DNA of 64,000 bases from Pseudomonas piscis (GTDB lineage: Bacteria; Pseudomonadota; Gammaproteobacteria; Pseudomonadales; Pseudomonadaceae). This document shows, piece by piece, positions 1 to 9,391 of the stretch (its first letter is position 1; each line of letters begins with the position of its first letter). Made by a program: the position numbers and the translations under genes. The stretch spans positions 1,054,001 to 1,118,000 of the forward strand of contig NZ_WHUV01000001.1 of the NCBI RefSeq assembly GCF_009380155.1, in the 5' to 3' direction. The notes under the pieces are model-generated. The model made no database searches, had not been told where the DNA came from, and saw nothing but the letters and a program-made list of their open reading frames with translations.

Positions 1-1
1 C

Positions 2-703
2 GAGGCGCCATTGCCAAGCCTCGAGCATCCCGAGATCGAGGCCGACTACCGGCATTTCCAGCGAGTCTTCGCCGATACCTATTTCAAGACCATCGCCGAT
101 TCGTTGAAGTGGCACGCCCCCAACCACCTGCTGCTGGGAGGGCGGTTTGCCGTCAGTACACCTGAGGCGGTGGCTTCCTGTGCCCAGTATTGCGACGTGC
201 TGAGCTTCAACATGTACACCCTCAAGCCCCAGGACGGGCAGGATTTCGCCTACCTGCGCAGTCTCGACAAGCCGGTGCTGGTCACCGAGTTCAACTTCGG
301 TTCCCGGGATCGCGGCCCGTTCTGGGGCGCCGTCACTGAACTGGCCCGGGAGGAGGAGCGGGGACCGGCTTATGCCAACTTCCTCAAGCAGGCACTGAGC
401 GAGCCGTCCATCGTCGGAGTGCACTGGTTCCAGTACCTGGACCAGCCGGTGACCGGACGCCTGCTGGACGGTGAGAACGGTCATTTCGGCCTGGTGGGTA
501 TTACCGATGTACCGTTCCAGGGCTTCGTCGAGGCCGTGCGCAGGGGCAACCTGCTGGCGCTGGAGCAACTGGGCAAGGCCGCGCAGCTCGCTCGGGCCCA
601 GGCCGAGCAGGCGGCCGCCAGCGGGCCTGCGGCGGAAAACCGGGACGCACCGAGCGCCAGGCCTGAAGCGCACGCCGGTGGCCATTCCGGCAACGGCCAC
701 TGA
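2..703 (+). CDS. Agarase-like glycoside hydrolase, C-terminal part (5' end outside window)
   Basis: The reading frame is open from the first bases of the window, so the gene begins upstream; about 233 codons are visible. The visible part looks like the C-terminal half of a TIM-barrel glycoside hydrolase of the beta-agarase-like type. It contains LLGGRFA, a CDVLSFNMY strand, DKPVLVTEFNFG (the Glu is a candidate catalytic nucleophile) and VGVHWFQYLDQ followed by a DGEN-like segment. The last 45 or so residues are a low-complexity Ala/Gln/His/Gly tail unlikely to be catalytic. Substrate is not determinable: this family acts on agar or other polysaccharides, and some Pseudomonas members sit in exopolysaccharide loci. 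The family call is from motif pattern only. Confidence 0.6.
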   Translation, partial: EAPLPSLEHPEIEADYRHFQRVFADTYFKTIADSLKWHAPNHLLLGGRFAVSTPEAVASCAQYCDVLSFNMYTLKPQDGQDFAYLRSLDKPVLVTEFNFGSRDRGPFWGAVTELAREEERGPAYANFLKQALSEPSIVGVHWFQYLDQPVTGRLLDGENGHFGLVGITDVPFQGFVEAVRRGNLLALEQLGKAAQLARAQAEQAAASGPAAENRDAPSARPEAHAGGHSGNGH

Positions 704-808
704 GGACTTTCGGGCCCTGCTCAGGTGGGGCCTGGTTGTTCCCAAATTCCCTTGGGGCTGAAACAATGCGCGCCACGTTGCCGAGCATTGTCGCAGGGGG
801 ATTCAGGG

Positions 809-1954
809 GTGCAGATTCAAGGTCATTACGAGCTCAAGTTCGAGGCGGTACGCGAGGCCTTCGCGGCGTTGTTCGAAGATCCCCAGGAGCGTGGCGCCGC
901 GCTGTGTATCCAGGTCGGAGGGGAAACCGTGGTCGACCTCTGGGCCGGCACGGCCGACAAGGACGGCGCCGAGGCCTGGCACAGCGATACCATCGCCAAC
1001 CTGTTTTCCTGCACCAAGACTTTTGCCGCGGTGACCGCGTTGCAATTGGTGGCCGAGGGCAAGCTCAAGCTGGACGCGCCGGTGGCCGACTACTGGCCGG
1101 AATTCGCCGCGGCGGGCAAGGCGGCTATCACCTTGCGCCAGTTGCTGTGCCACCAGGCCGGGTTGCCGGCCCTGCGTGAGTTGCTGCCGCCACAGGCCCT
1201 GTACGAATGGCAGACCATGGTCGACGCCCTGGCCGCCGAGCAACCCTGGTGGACACCGGGGGAAGGTCACGGTTATGCCGCCATCACCTATGGCTGGCTG
1301 GTGGGCGAGCTGATTCGTCGGGCCGACGGCCGTGGCCCTGGCGAATCGATCGTGGCCCGGGTGGCCAAGCCCCTGGGGCTGGATTTCCATATCGGCCTGG
1401 CCGACGAGGAATTCCACCGGGTGGCGCATATCGCGCGCGGCAAGGGCAATGTCGGCGATGCTGCGGCCCAGCGCCTTTTGCAGGTGACCATGCGCGAGCC
1501 CGAAGCGATGACCACCCGGGCATTTACCAATCCACCGTCTATCATGACCAGCACCAATAAACCCGAGTGGCGGCGCATGCAGCAGCCAGCGGCCAACGGT
1601 CATGGCAATGCTCGCAGCCTCGCCGGCTTCTACAGCGGCCTGCTCGATGGCAGCTTGCTGGAGGCCGAGATGCTCGAGGAACTGACCCGGGAGCATAGCC
1701 TGGGCATGGACAAGACCCTGTTGACCCAGACCCGTTTCGGCCTGGGCTGCATGCTCGACCAGCCCCAGGTGGCCAACGCGACCTTTGGCCTGGGGGCACG
1801 GGCATTCGGACATCCCGGGGCGGGGGGCTCTATCGGGTTCGCCGATCCGGAGCACGACGTGGCTTTCGGTTTCGTCACCAACACCCTGGGTCCCTATGTG
1901 TTGATGGATCCGCGGGCACAGAAGTTGGTGCGAGTTTTGTCGGATTGTCTGTAA
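809..1954 (+). CDS. Serine hydrolase, class C beta-lactamase/EstB-like family
   Basis: A 381-residue protein of the beta-lactamase-related esterase family (COG1680). The nucleophile motif SxxK is SCTK at residues 67-70, preceded by IANLFS as in EstB-like esterases. A YAAITYGWLVGEL segment near 156-168 supplies the tyrosine/GW motif, and FGHPGAGGSIGF near the C-terminus replaces the KTG box of true beta-lactamases. No signal peptide is seen, so a cytoplasmic esterase or peptidase is likelier than a resistance enzyme. I chose the GTG at 809 because a GGGGG run lies just upstream and the frame before it does not look like protein; the open frame extends back to 725. Substrate unknown. Confidence 0.8.
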   Translation: MQIQGHYELKFEAVREAFAALFEDPQERGAALCIQVGGETVVDLWAGTADKDGAEAWHSDTIANLFSCTKTFAAVTALQLVAEGKLKLDAPVADYWPEFAAAGKAAITLRQLLCHQAGLPALRELLPPQALYEWQTMVDALAAEQPWWTPGEGHGYAAITYGWLVGELIRRADGRGPGESIVARVAKPLGLDFHIGLADEEFHRVAHIARGKGNVGDAAAQRLLQVTMREPEAMTTRAFTNPPSIMTSTNKPEWRRMQQPAANGHGNARSLAGFYSGLLDGSLLEAEMLEELTREHSLGMDKTLLTQTRFGLGCMLDQPQVANATFGLGARAFGHPGAGGSIGFADPEHDVAFGFVTNTLGPYVLMDPRAQKLVRVLSDCL

Positions 1955-2094
1955 AAAGGTTGCTGTTAAGAACTTTTTTGCTTAAACATGCTTGAAAAGC
2001 TGCAGGACGGAACCCTGTGGCTTTTATAATTTCCAAGCGTCTGTTTGTAGCGGTTATTTAGACCGAACTTTTTATCTCATTTTGTGGATATCCC

Positions 2095-3381
2095 ATGTCG
2101 TCGAACAAGTCTCTAGCCTTGGCCATTTGCCTGACCGTTACCGGTTGCGCACAAACTCCACAAAATGAAGCGGACGGCGGCCATTGGTGGTCGTTCGGAG
2201 GCGACAAGGCCGCCAGCAAGGAAGCCGCTCCTGCTCCTGCCGCTGAACAACCAGCCACGGCCGAGGCTGCTCCGGCAGCCCCCGCGGGCAAGCCGGCTGT
2301 CGCGGCCAAGGGCGCTCCGGCTGCCGCTGGCAAGACCACGGCTTCCGCCAAGCAGGCAGCGCCAGCGGCCAAGGCAGCCGCACCAGCCAAGACTCCTGCA
2401 GGCAAGCCGGCAGCTCCTGCCGCCGAGCCGGCTCCGGTTCCGGTAGCGGCAGCCCCGGCCCCGGCCCCAGAGGCTGAGAGCGCTTCGGCCAAGGCTGAAG
2501 GTGGCAACTGGTGGTGGCCATTTTCCTCTTCCAAGGATGCCGACAAGCCGGTAGCCGAGGCCAAGAAGGCCGAAGCTGCTCCAGCTCCTGTCGTGGCCAA
2601 GGCCGCTGATGCCGAGAACCCATGGTGGTGGCCTTTCGGCAAGAGCCAGCCCAAGCCCCTGAGCAAGGTCAACGTGGCGGACATCCCGATGCCCGACCCG
2701 AAAATTACCCAGGCCTGGCTCGACGACTATGAACCGCGCCTGCGTGAAGCGGTGAAGGACAGCAAGCTGCAAGTGGAGCGTCGTGAGAACGTGCTGGTAG
2801 TCACCGCACTGGTGGACGCTTCCTTCAACCCGGATCGCCCGGCGATGCTGCTGCCGGTGACCCTGGGCCCGTTCACCCGCGTGGCCAAGGCTGTGGAAGG
2901 CGATCCGAAGACCGCCGTGCTGATTCTCGGCCATGCCGATGCGACTGGTCCGACCCTGGCCAATCAGAAGCTGAGCCGTGACCGCGCCCAATCCGTGGCC
3001 GCGATCTTCAGCCTCAGCGGCCTGAAGCAGGACCGCCTGATGCTGCGTGGCATGGGCGCGGTGATGCCGCGTGCCGCCAACGACAGCCCGCAAGGCCGTT
3101 CGTTGAACCGTCGGGTGGAAATCATGCTGACCCAGCGCAGCACCCTGTTGGGCCTGCTGAGCAAGTACAACCAGCCGACCCCATCCGAAACCGAAATGGT
3201 CGCTATCCAGGACGCCAAGCCACCGGTCCCGGCTCCGGCCAGCAAGAAGGCGGCAGCCCCGGCGAAGAAATCCACCGCGGCCAAGAAACCCACTGCCAAG
3301 CCTGCGGCCAAGAAGGCTCCGGCCAAGAAGACCGTGGCCGCGGCCAAGAACCCGACGGCTACCGCCCAGGCCAAGAACTGA
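2095..3381 (+). CDS. OmpA-family lipoprotein with Trp motifs and low-complexity linkers
   Basis: A 428-residue predicted outer-membrane lipoprotein. A short signal ends in LTVTGC, with Cys18 as the lipidation site. Residues 35-190 are Ala/Pro/Lys-rich linker interrupted by three Trp clusters: WWSFG at 31-35, WWWPF at 139-143 and WWWPF at 177-181. An OmpA-like peptidoglycan-binding domain covers about 232-346 (ILGHADATG, then SRDRAQSVAAIF and the NRRVEI signature). The last 55 residues are an Ala/Lys repeat tail resembling histone H1. The domain should hold the envelope to the cell wall; the role of the Trp clusters is unknown. The gene is followed 25 bp later by pdxH and may be cotranscribed. 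A TATAAT hexamer at 2025-2030 is a possible -10 box. Confidence 0.8.
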   Translation: MSSNKSLALAICLTVTGCAQTPQNEADGGHWWSFGGDKAASKEAAPAPAAEQPATAEAAPAAPAGKPAVAAKGAPAAAGKTTASAKQAAPAAKAAAPAKTPAGKPAAPAAEPAPVPVAAAPAPAPEAESASAKAEGGNWWWPFSSSKDADKPVAEAKKAEAAPAPVVAKAADAENPWWWPFGKSQPKPLSKVNVADIPMPDPKITQAWLDDYEPRLREAVKDSKLQVERRENVLVVTALVDASFNPDRPAMLLPVTLGPFTRVAKAVEGDPKTAVLILGHADATGPTLANQKLSRDRAQSVAAIFSLSGLKQDRLMLRGMGAVMPRAANDSPQGRSLNRRVEIMLTQRSTLLGLLSKYNQPTPSETEMVAIQDAKPPVPAPASKKAAAPAKKSTAAKKPTAKPAAKKAPAKKTVAAAKNPTATAQAKN

Positions 3382-3406
3382 TCTTCCAGGATAAGGAACA
3401 GCAGGC

Positions 3407-4054
3407 ATGACCCAGTCTCTGGCTGACATGCGTCGCGACTACGCTCGTGACGGCTTGTCCGAGGCCCAGGCTCCGGCCGAACCCTTCGTACTGTTTCATC
3501 AGTGGTTCGCCGAAGCGGTACAGACCGAGCAGCCACCGGTGGAAGCCAATGCCATGACCCTGGCGACCGTCGATGCCGACGGTCGTCCCCATTGCCGCAT
3601 CCTGTTGCTCAAGGGACTGGATGAGCAGGGTTTCACCTTCTTCACCAACTATGAGAGCGCCAAGGGCCAGCAGCTGGCCGCGCGGCCTTTTGCCGCCATG
3701 ACGTTCTTCTGGCCGACCCTGGAGCGCCAGGTGCGGATCGAGGGACGGGTGGTCAAGGTCTCTGCCGAGGAATCCGATGCCTATTATCAGGTACGTCCCT
3801 TGGGCAGCCGCTTGGGCGCCTGGGCATCACCGCAGAGCCGGGTGATTGCCGATCGTGGCGAACTGCAAGAGCTGCTCAAGGCCACCGAGGCACGCTTCAG
3901 TGACAGCCAGCCCGACTGCCCCGAGCACTGGGGTGGTTACCGGTTGCTGCCGGAGCGTATCGAGTTCTGGCAGGGGCGCCCCAGCCGCCTGCATGATCGC
4001 TTGAACTATCGGCTGCAGGACCTGCAGTGGGTGCGTGAACGCCTGGCTCCCTGA
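3407..4054 (+). CDS. pdxH: Pyridoxamine 5'-phosphate oxidase
   Basis: The 215-residue product is full length for PdxH, the FMN-dependent enzyme that oxidises pyridoxine or pyridoxamine 5'-phosphate to pyridoxal 5'-phosphate, the last step of vitamin B6 synthesis and salvage. Recognisable parts are the FMN-binding core ([21 protein letters not shown]), the RQVRIEG strand, the [11 protein letters not shown] segment and the C-terminal family signature [15 protein letters not shown] ending in RLAP. The start follows a stretch with AGGATAAGGAACAGCAGG, giving a good ribosome site. It lies 25 bp after the OmpA-like gene on the same strand. Confidence 0.96.
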   Translation: MTQSLADMRRDYARDGLSEAQAPAEPFVLFHQWFAEAVQTEQPPVEANAMTLATVDADGRPHCRILLLKGLDEQGFTFFTNYESAKGQQLAARPFAAMTFFWPTLERQVRIEGRVVKVSAEESDAYYQVRPLGSRLGAWASPQSRVIADRGELQELLKATEARFSDSQPDCPEHWGGYRLLPERIEFWQGRPSRLHDRLNYRLQDLQWVRERLAP

Positions 4055-4064
4055 AGCTTCTGGA

Positions 4065-4301
4065 TCACTCGCCGGGATAACCTGCCGCAGCGGCTTCCAG
4101 CCATTGCGGCAGATCCCGGCGTTTTACTTTCTGGCGTTGGGCTTCGGCCAATTGTTGCAACATGTATTGCTTCTTCTGGGCGTCCGTCCCGGCCATCGAT
4201 AACGCCAGGTCCCGGTCCGTCCAGCGTTTGATACGTACGTACAGCCACCAGTGGAAGTACAGGCCGGCGATCGTGACCACGAAGATGATGAAGTAATCCA
4301 T
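4065..4301 (-). CDS. Small membrane-anchored protein, conserved-type hypothetical
   Basis: A 78-residue protein with one N-terminal hydrophobic segment (about residues 3-22, FIIFVVTIAGLYFHWWLYV) followed by a charged cytoplasmic part rich in Gln, Lys and Arg (QLAEAQRQKVKRRDLPQW). It converges with pdxH, leaving only 10 bp between stop codons. I do not recognise the family. The layout (short single-pass anchor plus helical tail) suits a small inner-membrane accessory protein, but no function can be inferred. Confidence 0.65.
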   Translation of the reverse strand: MDYFIIFVVTIAGLYFHWWLYVRIKRWTDRDLALSMAGTDAQKKQYMLQQLAEAQRQKVKRRDLPQWLEAAAAGYPGE

Positions 4302-4475
4302 GGAAAATCCTTTGTTCGATAGCGTTATGCTGGAGGCTGGGGCTACCGTAGCGAGAGTGTCCGGAGTTCACGCAGCCTGTACTTGGGCTGAATGAAAGCA
4401 ATTTTATCCGGGCGGCGCCGTGACAGGTGTCAAGCTGCGGAGTCTAATGATTTATTGTCCCTTGGAGTTGATCCT

Positions 4476-4940
4476 ATGCGTAAGTCTGTTTTGCTGGTTG
4501 CGTCCTTTACCACGATGGCCATGTTGCTCGGCGGTTGCGCCTCCAACCTGACCGGTGATTCCTATTCCCGTGATGAAGCGCGTCGTGTGCAAAACGTGCG
4601 TCTGGGCACCATCGAATCCCTGCGTCCAGTGAAGATCGAAGGCACCAAGACCCCAATCGGCGGCGCTGCTGGCGCAGTGATCGGCGGTGTGGGCGGCAGC
4701 GCCATCGGTGGTGGCCGTGGCAGTATCGTCACCGCAGTCATCGGTGCCGTGGCTGGCGGCCTGCTCGGCTCGGCTACCGAAGAAGGGCTGACCCGTACCC
4801 AGGGCGTGGAGATCACCGTGCGTGAAGACGACGGCAGCATGCGCGCCTATGTACAGCAAGTTCAGGAAAACGAAGTGTTCCGTGTTGGCGACCGCGTACG
4901 CATCATGACCGTCAACGGCACCAGCCGTGTAACTCGCTGA
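4476..4940 (+). CDS. slyB: SlyB/Pcp-type glycine-zipper outer-membrane lipoprotein
   Basis: A 154-residue lipoprotein: lipobox LLGGC with Cys21 and a signal of about 20 residues. Residues 61-110 are a glycine-zipper two-helix domain (GGAAGAVIGGVGGSAIGGG, then AVIGAVAGGLLGSATEEG). The C-terminus is a beta-rich domain ending in FRVGDRVRIM. This is the SlyB/Pcp (PF05433) arrangement of abundant envelope lipoproteins implicated in outer-membrane integrity under stress. The start at 4476 is preceded by GGAG eight bases upstream; an in-frame ATG at 4392 would add a non-signal leader and is rejected. A bidirectional terminator follows. Confidence 0.85.
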   Translation: MRKSVLLVASFTTMAMLLGGCASNLTGDSYSRDEARRVQNVRLGTIESLRPVKIEGTKTPIGGAAGAVIGGVGGSAIGGGRGSIVTAVIGAVAGGLLGSATEEGLTRTQGVEITVREDDGSMRAYVQQVQENEVFRVGDRVRIMTVNGTSRVTR

Positions 4941-4956
4941 TTATCCTTCAGCCAAA

Positions 4957-4990
4957 CAAAACCCCGGCCAGGCAACTGACCGGGGTTTTG
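4957..4990. terminator. Bidirectional rho-independent terminator between slyB-like gene and nhaA
   Basis: The 11-bp inverted repeat CAAAACCCCGG / CCGGGGTTTTG encloses a 12-base loop. A-rich and T-rich flanks on both sides suit termination of both convergent genes. Confidence 0.85.
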
Positions 4991-5018
4991 TGTTTTCAGG
5001 CGGGGAGAACTTCGCCGA

Positions 5019-6206
5019 TCAGGACGCCAGGGAGGTGCTCTTGCGGCTGGCTGCGGCGGTGACGGCATAGCCGATCAGGGCGGCGAACAGCGAGCCGGTG
5101 AGGATGCCCATGCGATCCATGCCGGCATACTCGCTACTGCCCGGGACGAACGCCAGGGAGCCGACGAACAGGCTCATGGTGAAGCCGATCCCGCAGAGAA
5201 TCGCCACGCCGAACACCTGGCCCCAGTTGGCCCCGGCCGGCAGGGCCGCAAGACCGGTCTTGACCGCCAGCCAGGTCAGGCCGAATACCCCGACCGTCTT
5301 GCCCAGCAGCAGGCCGACGGCGATGCCCATCGGCACGAAGTGGGTGAAGCTCTCGACGGTCACGCCGCTCAGGGACAAGCCGGCGTTGGCGAAGGCGAAC
5401 AGTGGCAGGATGCCGAACGACACCCAGGGATGCAGTGCATGTTCCAGGGCCAGCAGCGGCGAAGGCTCGGCATTGCGGGTGCGCAAGGGAATGCAGAAGG
5501 CCAGGGTCACGCCCGCCAGGGTCGCGTGGACGCCGCTCTTGAGGACGCAGACCCAGAGGATCAGGCCGATGATCATGTAGGGCCCGAGTTTGACCACGCC
5601 CAGGCGGTTCATCGCCACCAGCGCCGCGATGCAGGCCGCCGCCAGCATCAGCGACAAAGTCGACAGGGCACCGGAATAGAAGATCGCGATGATCACGATG
5701 GCGCCCAGGTCATCGATGATCGCCAGGGTCATCAGGAACAGCTTCAGCGAGGTCGGTACCCGCTTGCCCAGTAGCGCCAGGACCCCGAGGGCGAAGGCGA
5801 TGTCGGTGGCGGTGGGGATCGCCCAGCCGTTGAGGGCCGGCGGGTTGTCGCGGTTGAGGAACCAGTAGATCAGCGCCGGCACCAGCATGCCGCCGATGGC
5901 CGCGGCCCCTGGCAGCACTACCTGCGAAGGTTTGGACAGCTGGCCGTCCAGGACTTCACGCTTGACCTCCAGGCCGATCAGCAGGAAGAACAGGGCCATC
6001 AGGCCGTCGTTGATCCACAGCAGCAGCGGCTTGGCGATCTTCAAGGCGCCGACCTGGGCCACCACCGGGGTTTCCAGCAGGCCGTTGTACAACCAGGACA
6101 GGGGCGAGTTGTTGATGATCAGCGCAAGGATGGCCGCAGCGATCAGCAACAGGCCGCTGGCTGCCTCCATGGCAAAGAAACGAGTGAAAGTACTACGCAG
6201 AGGCAA
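5019..6206 (-). CDS. nhaA: Na+/H+ antiporter NhaA
   Basis: A 395-residue inner-membrane antiporter exchanging protons for sodium, important at alkaline pH and under salt stress. Diagnostic segments include [33 protein letters not shown] and [16 protein letters not shown], which carries the paired Asp ion-binding residues, plus the typical C-terminal [10 protein letters not shown] place the start at a TTG at 6206 ([11 protein letters not shown]) because GATGGAGAG lies about eight bases upstream and this matches the NhaA N-terminus as I know it; a GTG at 6242 would add 12 residues. Single gene, convergent with the slyB-like gene. Confidence 0.95.
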   Translation of the reverse strand: MPLRSTFTRFFAMEAASGLLLIAAAILALIINNSPLSWLYNGLLETPVVAQVGALKIAKPLLLWINDGLMALFFLLIGLEVKREVLDGQLSKPSQVVLPGAAAIGGMLVPALIYWFLNRDNPPALNGWAIPTATDIAFALGVLALLGKRVPTSLKLFLMTLAIIDDLGAIVIIAIFYSGALSTLSLMLAAACIAALVAMNRLGVVKLGPYMIIGLILWVCVLKSGVHATLAGVTLAFCIPLRTRNAEPSPLLALEHALHPWVSFGILPLFAFANAGLSLSGVTVESFTHFVPMGIAVGLLLGKTVGVFGLTWLAVKTGLAALPAGANWGQVFGVAILCGIGFTMSLFVGSLAFVPGSSEYAGMDRMGILTGSLFAALIGYAVTAAASRKSTSLAS

Positions 6207-6528
6207 GGGGCGCTCTCCATCTAAAAGCGAACAAGGTGGCACACCCTAACCCGTACAGTTGGTTGTTAAAACAAAAGTTATATTCTTTTTTGTTATATGT
6301 AGATGGCAAGCGGCCTGCTGAAAAACGCTCTTGGAAGTTGTGTTTCCAATTGCTTCACAGCTGTACCTGTCAGGGCTGCGAGTTATTTCCTAACATGTCC
6401 GGCGGCAGTGGGCCGCAGGGCTTTTCCATCCACGAAAAAATGCCAGCGGTCCCGGACCTGGATCTCCTGCGCCGGGTGCATTTCATCTTCTTGCGCCGGT
6501 ATGGCGTTCGATCCGACGAGAATAGAAC
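6207..6528. other. Divergent intergenic region nhaA / PLP enzyme
   Basis: A 322-bp region holding the promoters of two divergent genes. It is AT-rich near nhaA, with a perfect 7-bp inverted repeat (AACAAAA at 6270-6276, TTTTGTT at 6288-6294). No coding sequence or recognised regulatory motif is seen in the remainder. Confidence 0.5.
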
Positions 6529-7623
6529 ATGAGCGACAATCGCCAGTGGGCCCGCGAGGCCATCCGCATCATCGAAGCCGACTTCCAGCGCAGTGCCGAC
6601 ACCCATCTGATCCCCTTGCCCCTGGCCGGTCATCCGGGCATCGAACTGTATTTCAAGGACGAATCGAGCCATCCCACCGGCAGCCTCAAGCATCGCCTGG
6701 CCCGTTCGTTGTTCCTCTATGCGTTGTGCAATGGCTGGCTCAAGCCCGGGGCACCGGTGATCGAAGCCTCCAGCGGCTCCACGGCGATCTCCGAAGCCTA
6801 CTTCGCGCGACTGCTGGGCTTGCCCTTCATTGCGGTGATGCCGGCCACCACCTCCCAGGAGAAGATCGCCCAGATCGCCTTCTATGGCGGCAAGAGCCAC
6901 CTGGTGCAGGACCCGACGCAGATCTATGCCGAGTCCGAGCGCCTGGCCCGCGAGAGTGGCGGACACTTCATGGACCAGTTCACCTATGCCGAGCGCGCCA
7001 CCGACTGGCGGGCCAACAACAACATCGCTGAATCGATCTTCCAGCAATTGCGCTTCGAGCGTTACCCGGAGCCGGCCTGGCTGATCTCCAGTCCCGGCAC
7101 TGGCGGTACCACCGCGACCCTGGGGCGCTACGTGCGCTATCGCCAGCACCAGACCCGGGTGCTGTGCGCCGATGCCGAACGCTCGGTGTTCTTCGACTAC
7201 TACAACAGCGGCGATGCCAGTTTGCGCCTGGACTGCGGCTCACGGATCGAAGGCATCGGCCGGCCACGGGTCGAGGCTTCGTTCCTGCCCCAGGTGATCG
7301 ACGCCATGGTCAAGGTCCCGGACGCCCTGTCCCTGGCCGCCATGCATTACCTGGCCCGGCGCCTGGGACGGCGGGTCGGTGGCTCCAGCGGGACCAACCT
7401 GGTGGGGGCGCTGATGGCCGCCCAGCAGATGGCCGCCGCTGGCGAGGCGGGATCGATCGTGGCGATTCTCTGTGACGGCGGCGAGCGTTATGCGACCACC
7501 TACTACGATGAGCGCTGGCTGGCGGAGCAGGGCTACGAATTGGCGGAGTTGATCGAAGCGGTAGCGGCCAGTGTCGAGCAGGGAGCCGCCTTGCCTGCCA
7601 GCGTGTTGCGCGCCGGCATCTGA
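6529..7623 (+). CDS. PLP-dependent cysteine synthase/cysteine desulfhydrase-family enzyme
   Basis: A 364-residue fold-type II PLP enzyme. The PLP lysine is in [14 protein letters not shown]; the substrate-binding loop is [19 protein letters not shown], the phosphate-binding Gly-rich loop is [18 protein letters not shown], and [12 protein letters not shown] follows. This pattern differs from CysK/CysM (which have TSGNTG) and resembles the Cds1-type L-cysteine desulfhydrases that release H2S and pyruvate from cysteine. The reaction is therefore either cysteine breakdown or beta-replacement; the sequence does not settle which. It stands alone between nhaA (divergent) and a flavoprotein (convergent). 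Confidence 0.75.
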   Translation: MSDNRQWAREAIRIIEADFQRSADTHLIPLPLAGHPGIELYFKDESSHPTGSLKHRLARSLFLYALCNGWLKPGAPVIEASSGSTAISEAYFARLLGLPFIAVMPATTSQEKIAQIAFYGGKSHLVQDPTQIYAESERLARESGGHFMDQFTYAERATDWRANNNIAESIFQQLRFERYPEPAWLISSPGTGGTTATLGRYVRYRQHQTRVLCADAERSVFFDYYNSGDASLRLDCGSRIEGIGRPRVEASFLPQVIDAMVKVPDALSLAAMHYLARRLGRRVGGSSGTNLVGALMAAQQMAAAGEAGSIVAILCDGGERYATTYYDERWLAEQGYELAELIEAVAASVEQGAALPASVLRAGI

Positions 7624-7665
7624 AGCCAGGGGGAAGCCGTTGCGGCGGCTCCCCCCATCCTTGCT

Positions 7666-9279
7666 TCAGGCCTGGATGCCGAGGATGTCGCGGGCCACGG
7701 CTTCGGCGATGCGAATGCCGTCGACGCCGGCGGACAGGATGCCCCCGGCATAACCGGCGCCTTCGCCGGCCGGGAACAGGCCCTTGAGGTTCAGGCTCTG
7801 CATCGATGCATCACGGGTGATGCGCAGTGGCGACGAGGTGCGGGTCTCGATCCCGGTCAGCACCGCGTCATGCAGGGAGTAACCCTTGATCTGCCGCTCG
7901 AAGGCCGGCAGGGCCTCGCGAATGGCCTCGATGGCGAAGTCCGGCAGCGCCAGCGCCAGGTCGCCCAGGCTCACTCCGGGTTTGTAGGACGGCTCGACGC
8001 TGCCGACGGCGATGCTGGGCTTGCCGGCGATAAAGTCACCCACCAGTTGTGCCGGGGCCTGGTAATTGCTGCCGCCGAGGACGAAGGCGAGGGACTCCAG
8101 GCGCTCCTGGAACTCGATGCCCGCCAGCGGGCCGCCCGGGTAATCCACTTCCGGGGTGATGCCCACGACGATGCCGGAGTTGGCGTTGCGCTCGTTACGC
8201 GAGTACTGGCTCATGCCATTGGTGACCACGCGGTTCGGCTCGCTGGTGGCCGCTACCACTGTGCCGCCCGGGCACATGCAGAAGCTGTATACCGAGCGGC
8301 CGTTCTTGGCGTGGTGCACCAGCTTGTAGTCGGCGGCGCCCAGCTTCGGGTGGCCGGCGTACTTGCCCAGGCGTGCCTTGTCGATCAGCGATTGCGGGTG
8401 TTCGATGCGGAACCCCACCGAGAAGGGCTTGGCCTCCATGAACACGCCCTTGGCGTGGAGCATGCGGAAAGTGTCGCGGGCGCTGTGGCCCAGGGCCAGG
8501 ACCACATGGCGCGATTCCAGTTGCTCGCCGCTTTCCAGGACTACGCCGGTCAGTTGCTCGCCCTCGGTGAGCAGGTCGGTGACCTTCTGCTCGAAGCGCA
8601 CCTCGCCGCCCAGGTTGATGATCTCCTCGCGCATCTTCTCGACCATGCTGGTCAGGCGGAAGGTGCCGATGTGCGGCTTGTTGATGTAGAGGATTTCTTC
8701 CGGCGCACCGGCCTTGACGAACTCTTCCAGGACCTTGCGGCCATGGTGCTGCGGGTCCTTGATCTGGCTGTACAGCTTGCCGTCGGAGAAGGTCCCGGCG
8801 CCGCCTTCGCCGAACTGCACGTTGGATTCGGGGTTGAGCACGCTCTTGCGCCACAGGCCCCAGGTGTCCTTGGTGCGCTGGCGCACTTCCTTGCCGCGTT
8901 CGAGCACGATCGGCTTGAAGCCCATCTGCGCCAGCAGCAGGCCGGCGAAGATACCGCACGGGCCGAAGCCCACCACGATCGGTCGCTGTTGCTGCCCGGC
9001 GGGGGCCTGGCCGACGAACTTGTAGCTGACGTCCGGCGCCGGGTTGACGTTGCGGTCGTCGGCGAACTTTTGCAGCAGGGCCGCCTCGTCGCGCACGTTG
9101 AGGTCGATGGTGTAGATGAACAACAGTTCCGAGGACTTCTTGCGCGCGTCGTAGCTGCGCTTGAACAGGGTGAAGTCCAGCAGGTCGTCGCTGGCGATCC
9201 CCAGGCGCTGCACGATGGCGGTGCGCAGGTCTTCATCGGGATGGTCGAGCGGCAACTTGAGTTCGGTGATTCGTAACAT
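7666..9279 (-). CDS. NAD(P)/FAD-dependent oxidoreductase, COG2509 type
   Basis: A 537-residue flavoprotein. An N-terminal domain of about 95 residues (MLRITELKLPLDHPDEDL...) precedes the FAD-binding Rossmann motif GFGPCGIFAGLLLAQMG at about 104-120. Further parts are FGEGGAGTFSDGKLYSQIKD, the HPKLGAADYKLVHH and FCMCPGG segments, and a C-terminal GEGAGYAGGILSAGVDG flavin-binding motif. This arrangement is that of the widespread but uncharacterised COG2509 dehydrogenases. Substrate unknown. It converges with the PLP enzyme gene (42 bp apart) and is probably monocistronic. Confidence 0.85.
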   Translation of the reverse strand: MLRITELKLPLDHPDEDLRTAIVQRLGIASDDLLDFTLFKRSYDARKKSSELLFIYTIDLNVRDEAALLQKFADDRNVNPAPDVSYKFVGQAPAGQQQRPIVVGFGPCGIFAGLLLAQMGFKPIVLERGKEVRQRTKDTWGLWRKSVLNPESNVQFGEGGAGTFSDGKLYSQIKDPQHHGRKVLEEFVKAGAPEEILYINKPHIGTFRLTSMVEKMREEIINLGGEVRFEQKVTDLLTEGEQLTGVVLESGEQLESRHVVLALGHSARDTFRMLHAKGVFMEAKPFSVGFRIEHPQSLIDKARLGKYAGHPKLGAADYKLVHHAKNGRSVYSFCMCPGGTVVAATSEPNRVVTNGMSQYSRNERNANSGIVVGITPEVDYPGGPLAGIEFQERLESLAFVLGGSNYQAPAQLVGDFIAGKPSIAVGSVEPSYKPGVSLGDLALALPDFAIEAIREALPAFERQIKGYSLHDAVLTGIETRTSSPLRITRDASMQSLNLKGLFPAGEGAGYAGGILSAGVDGIRIAEAVARDILGIQA

Positions 9280-9391
9280 GACGGGGTCCGGATAGGCGGT
9301 GCGCGACAGTGCGCCGGCTTGCTTTGCACAAACCGGCGATTATAAGCCGCAATCCGCCCTGGCCGTGAGGTTAAAACGGCTGCTCGTCGAA

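Noticed and set aside
7870..9276. Open frame of about 470 codons antisense to the COG2509 flavoprotein
   Set aside because: Composition is that of a shadow frame; the flavoprotein motifs are on the other strand.
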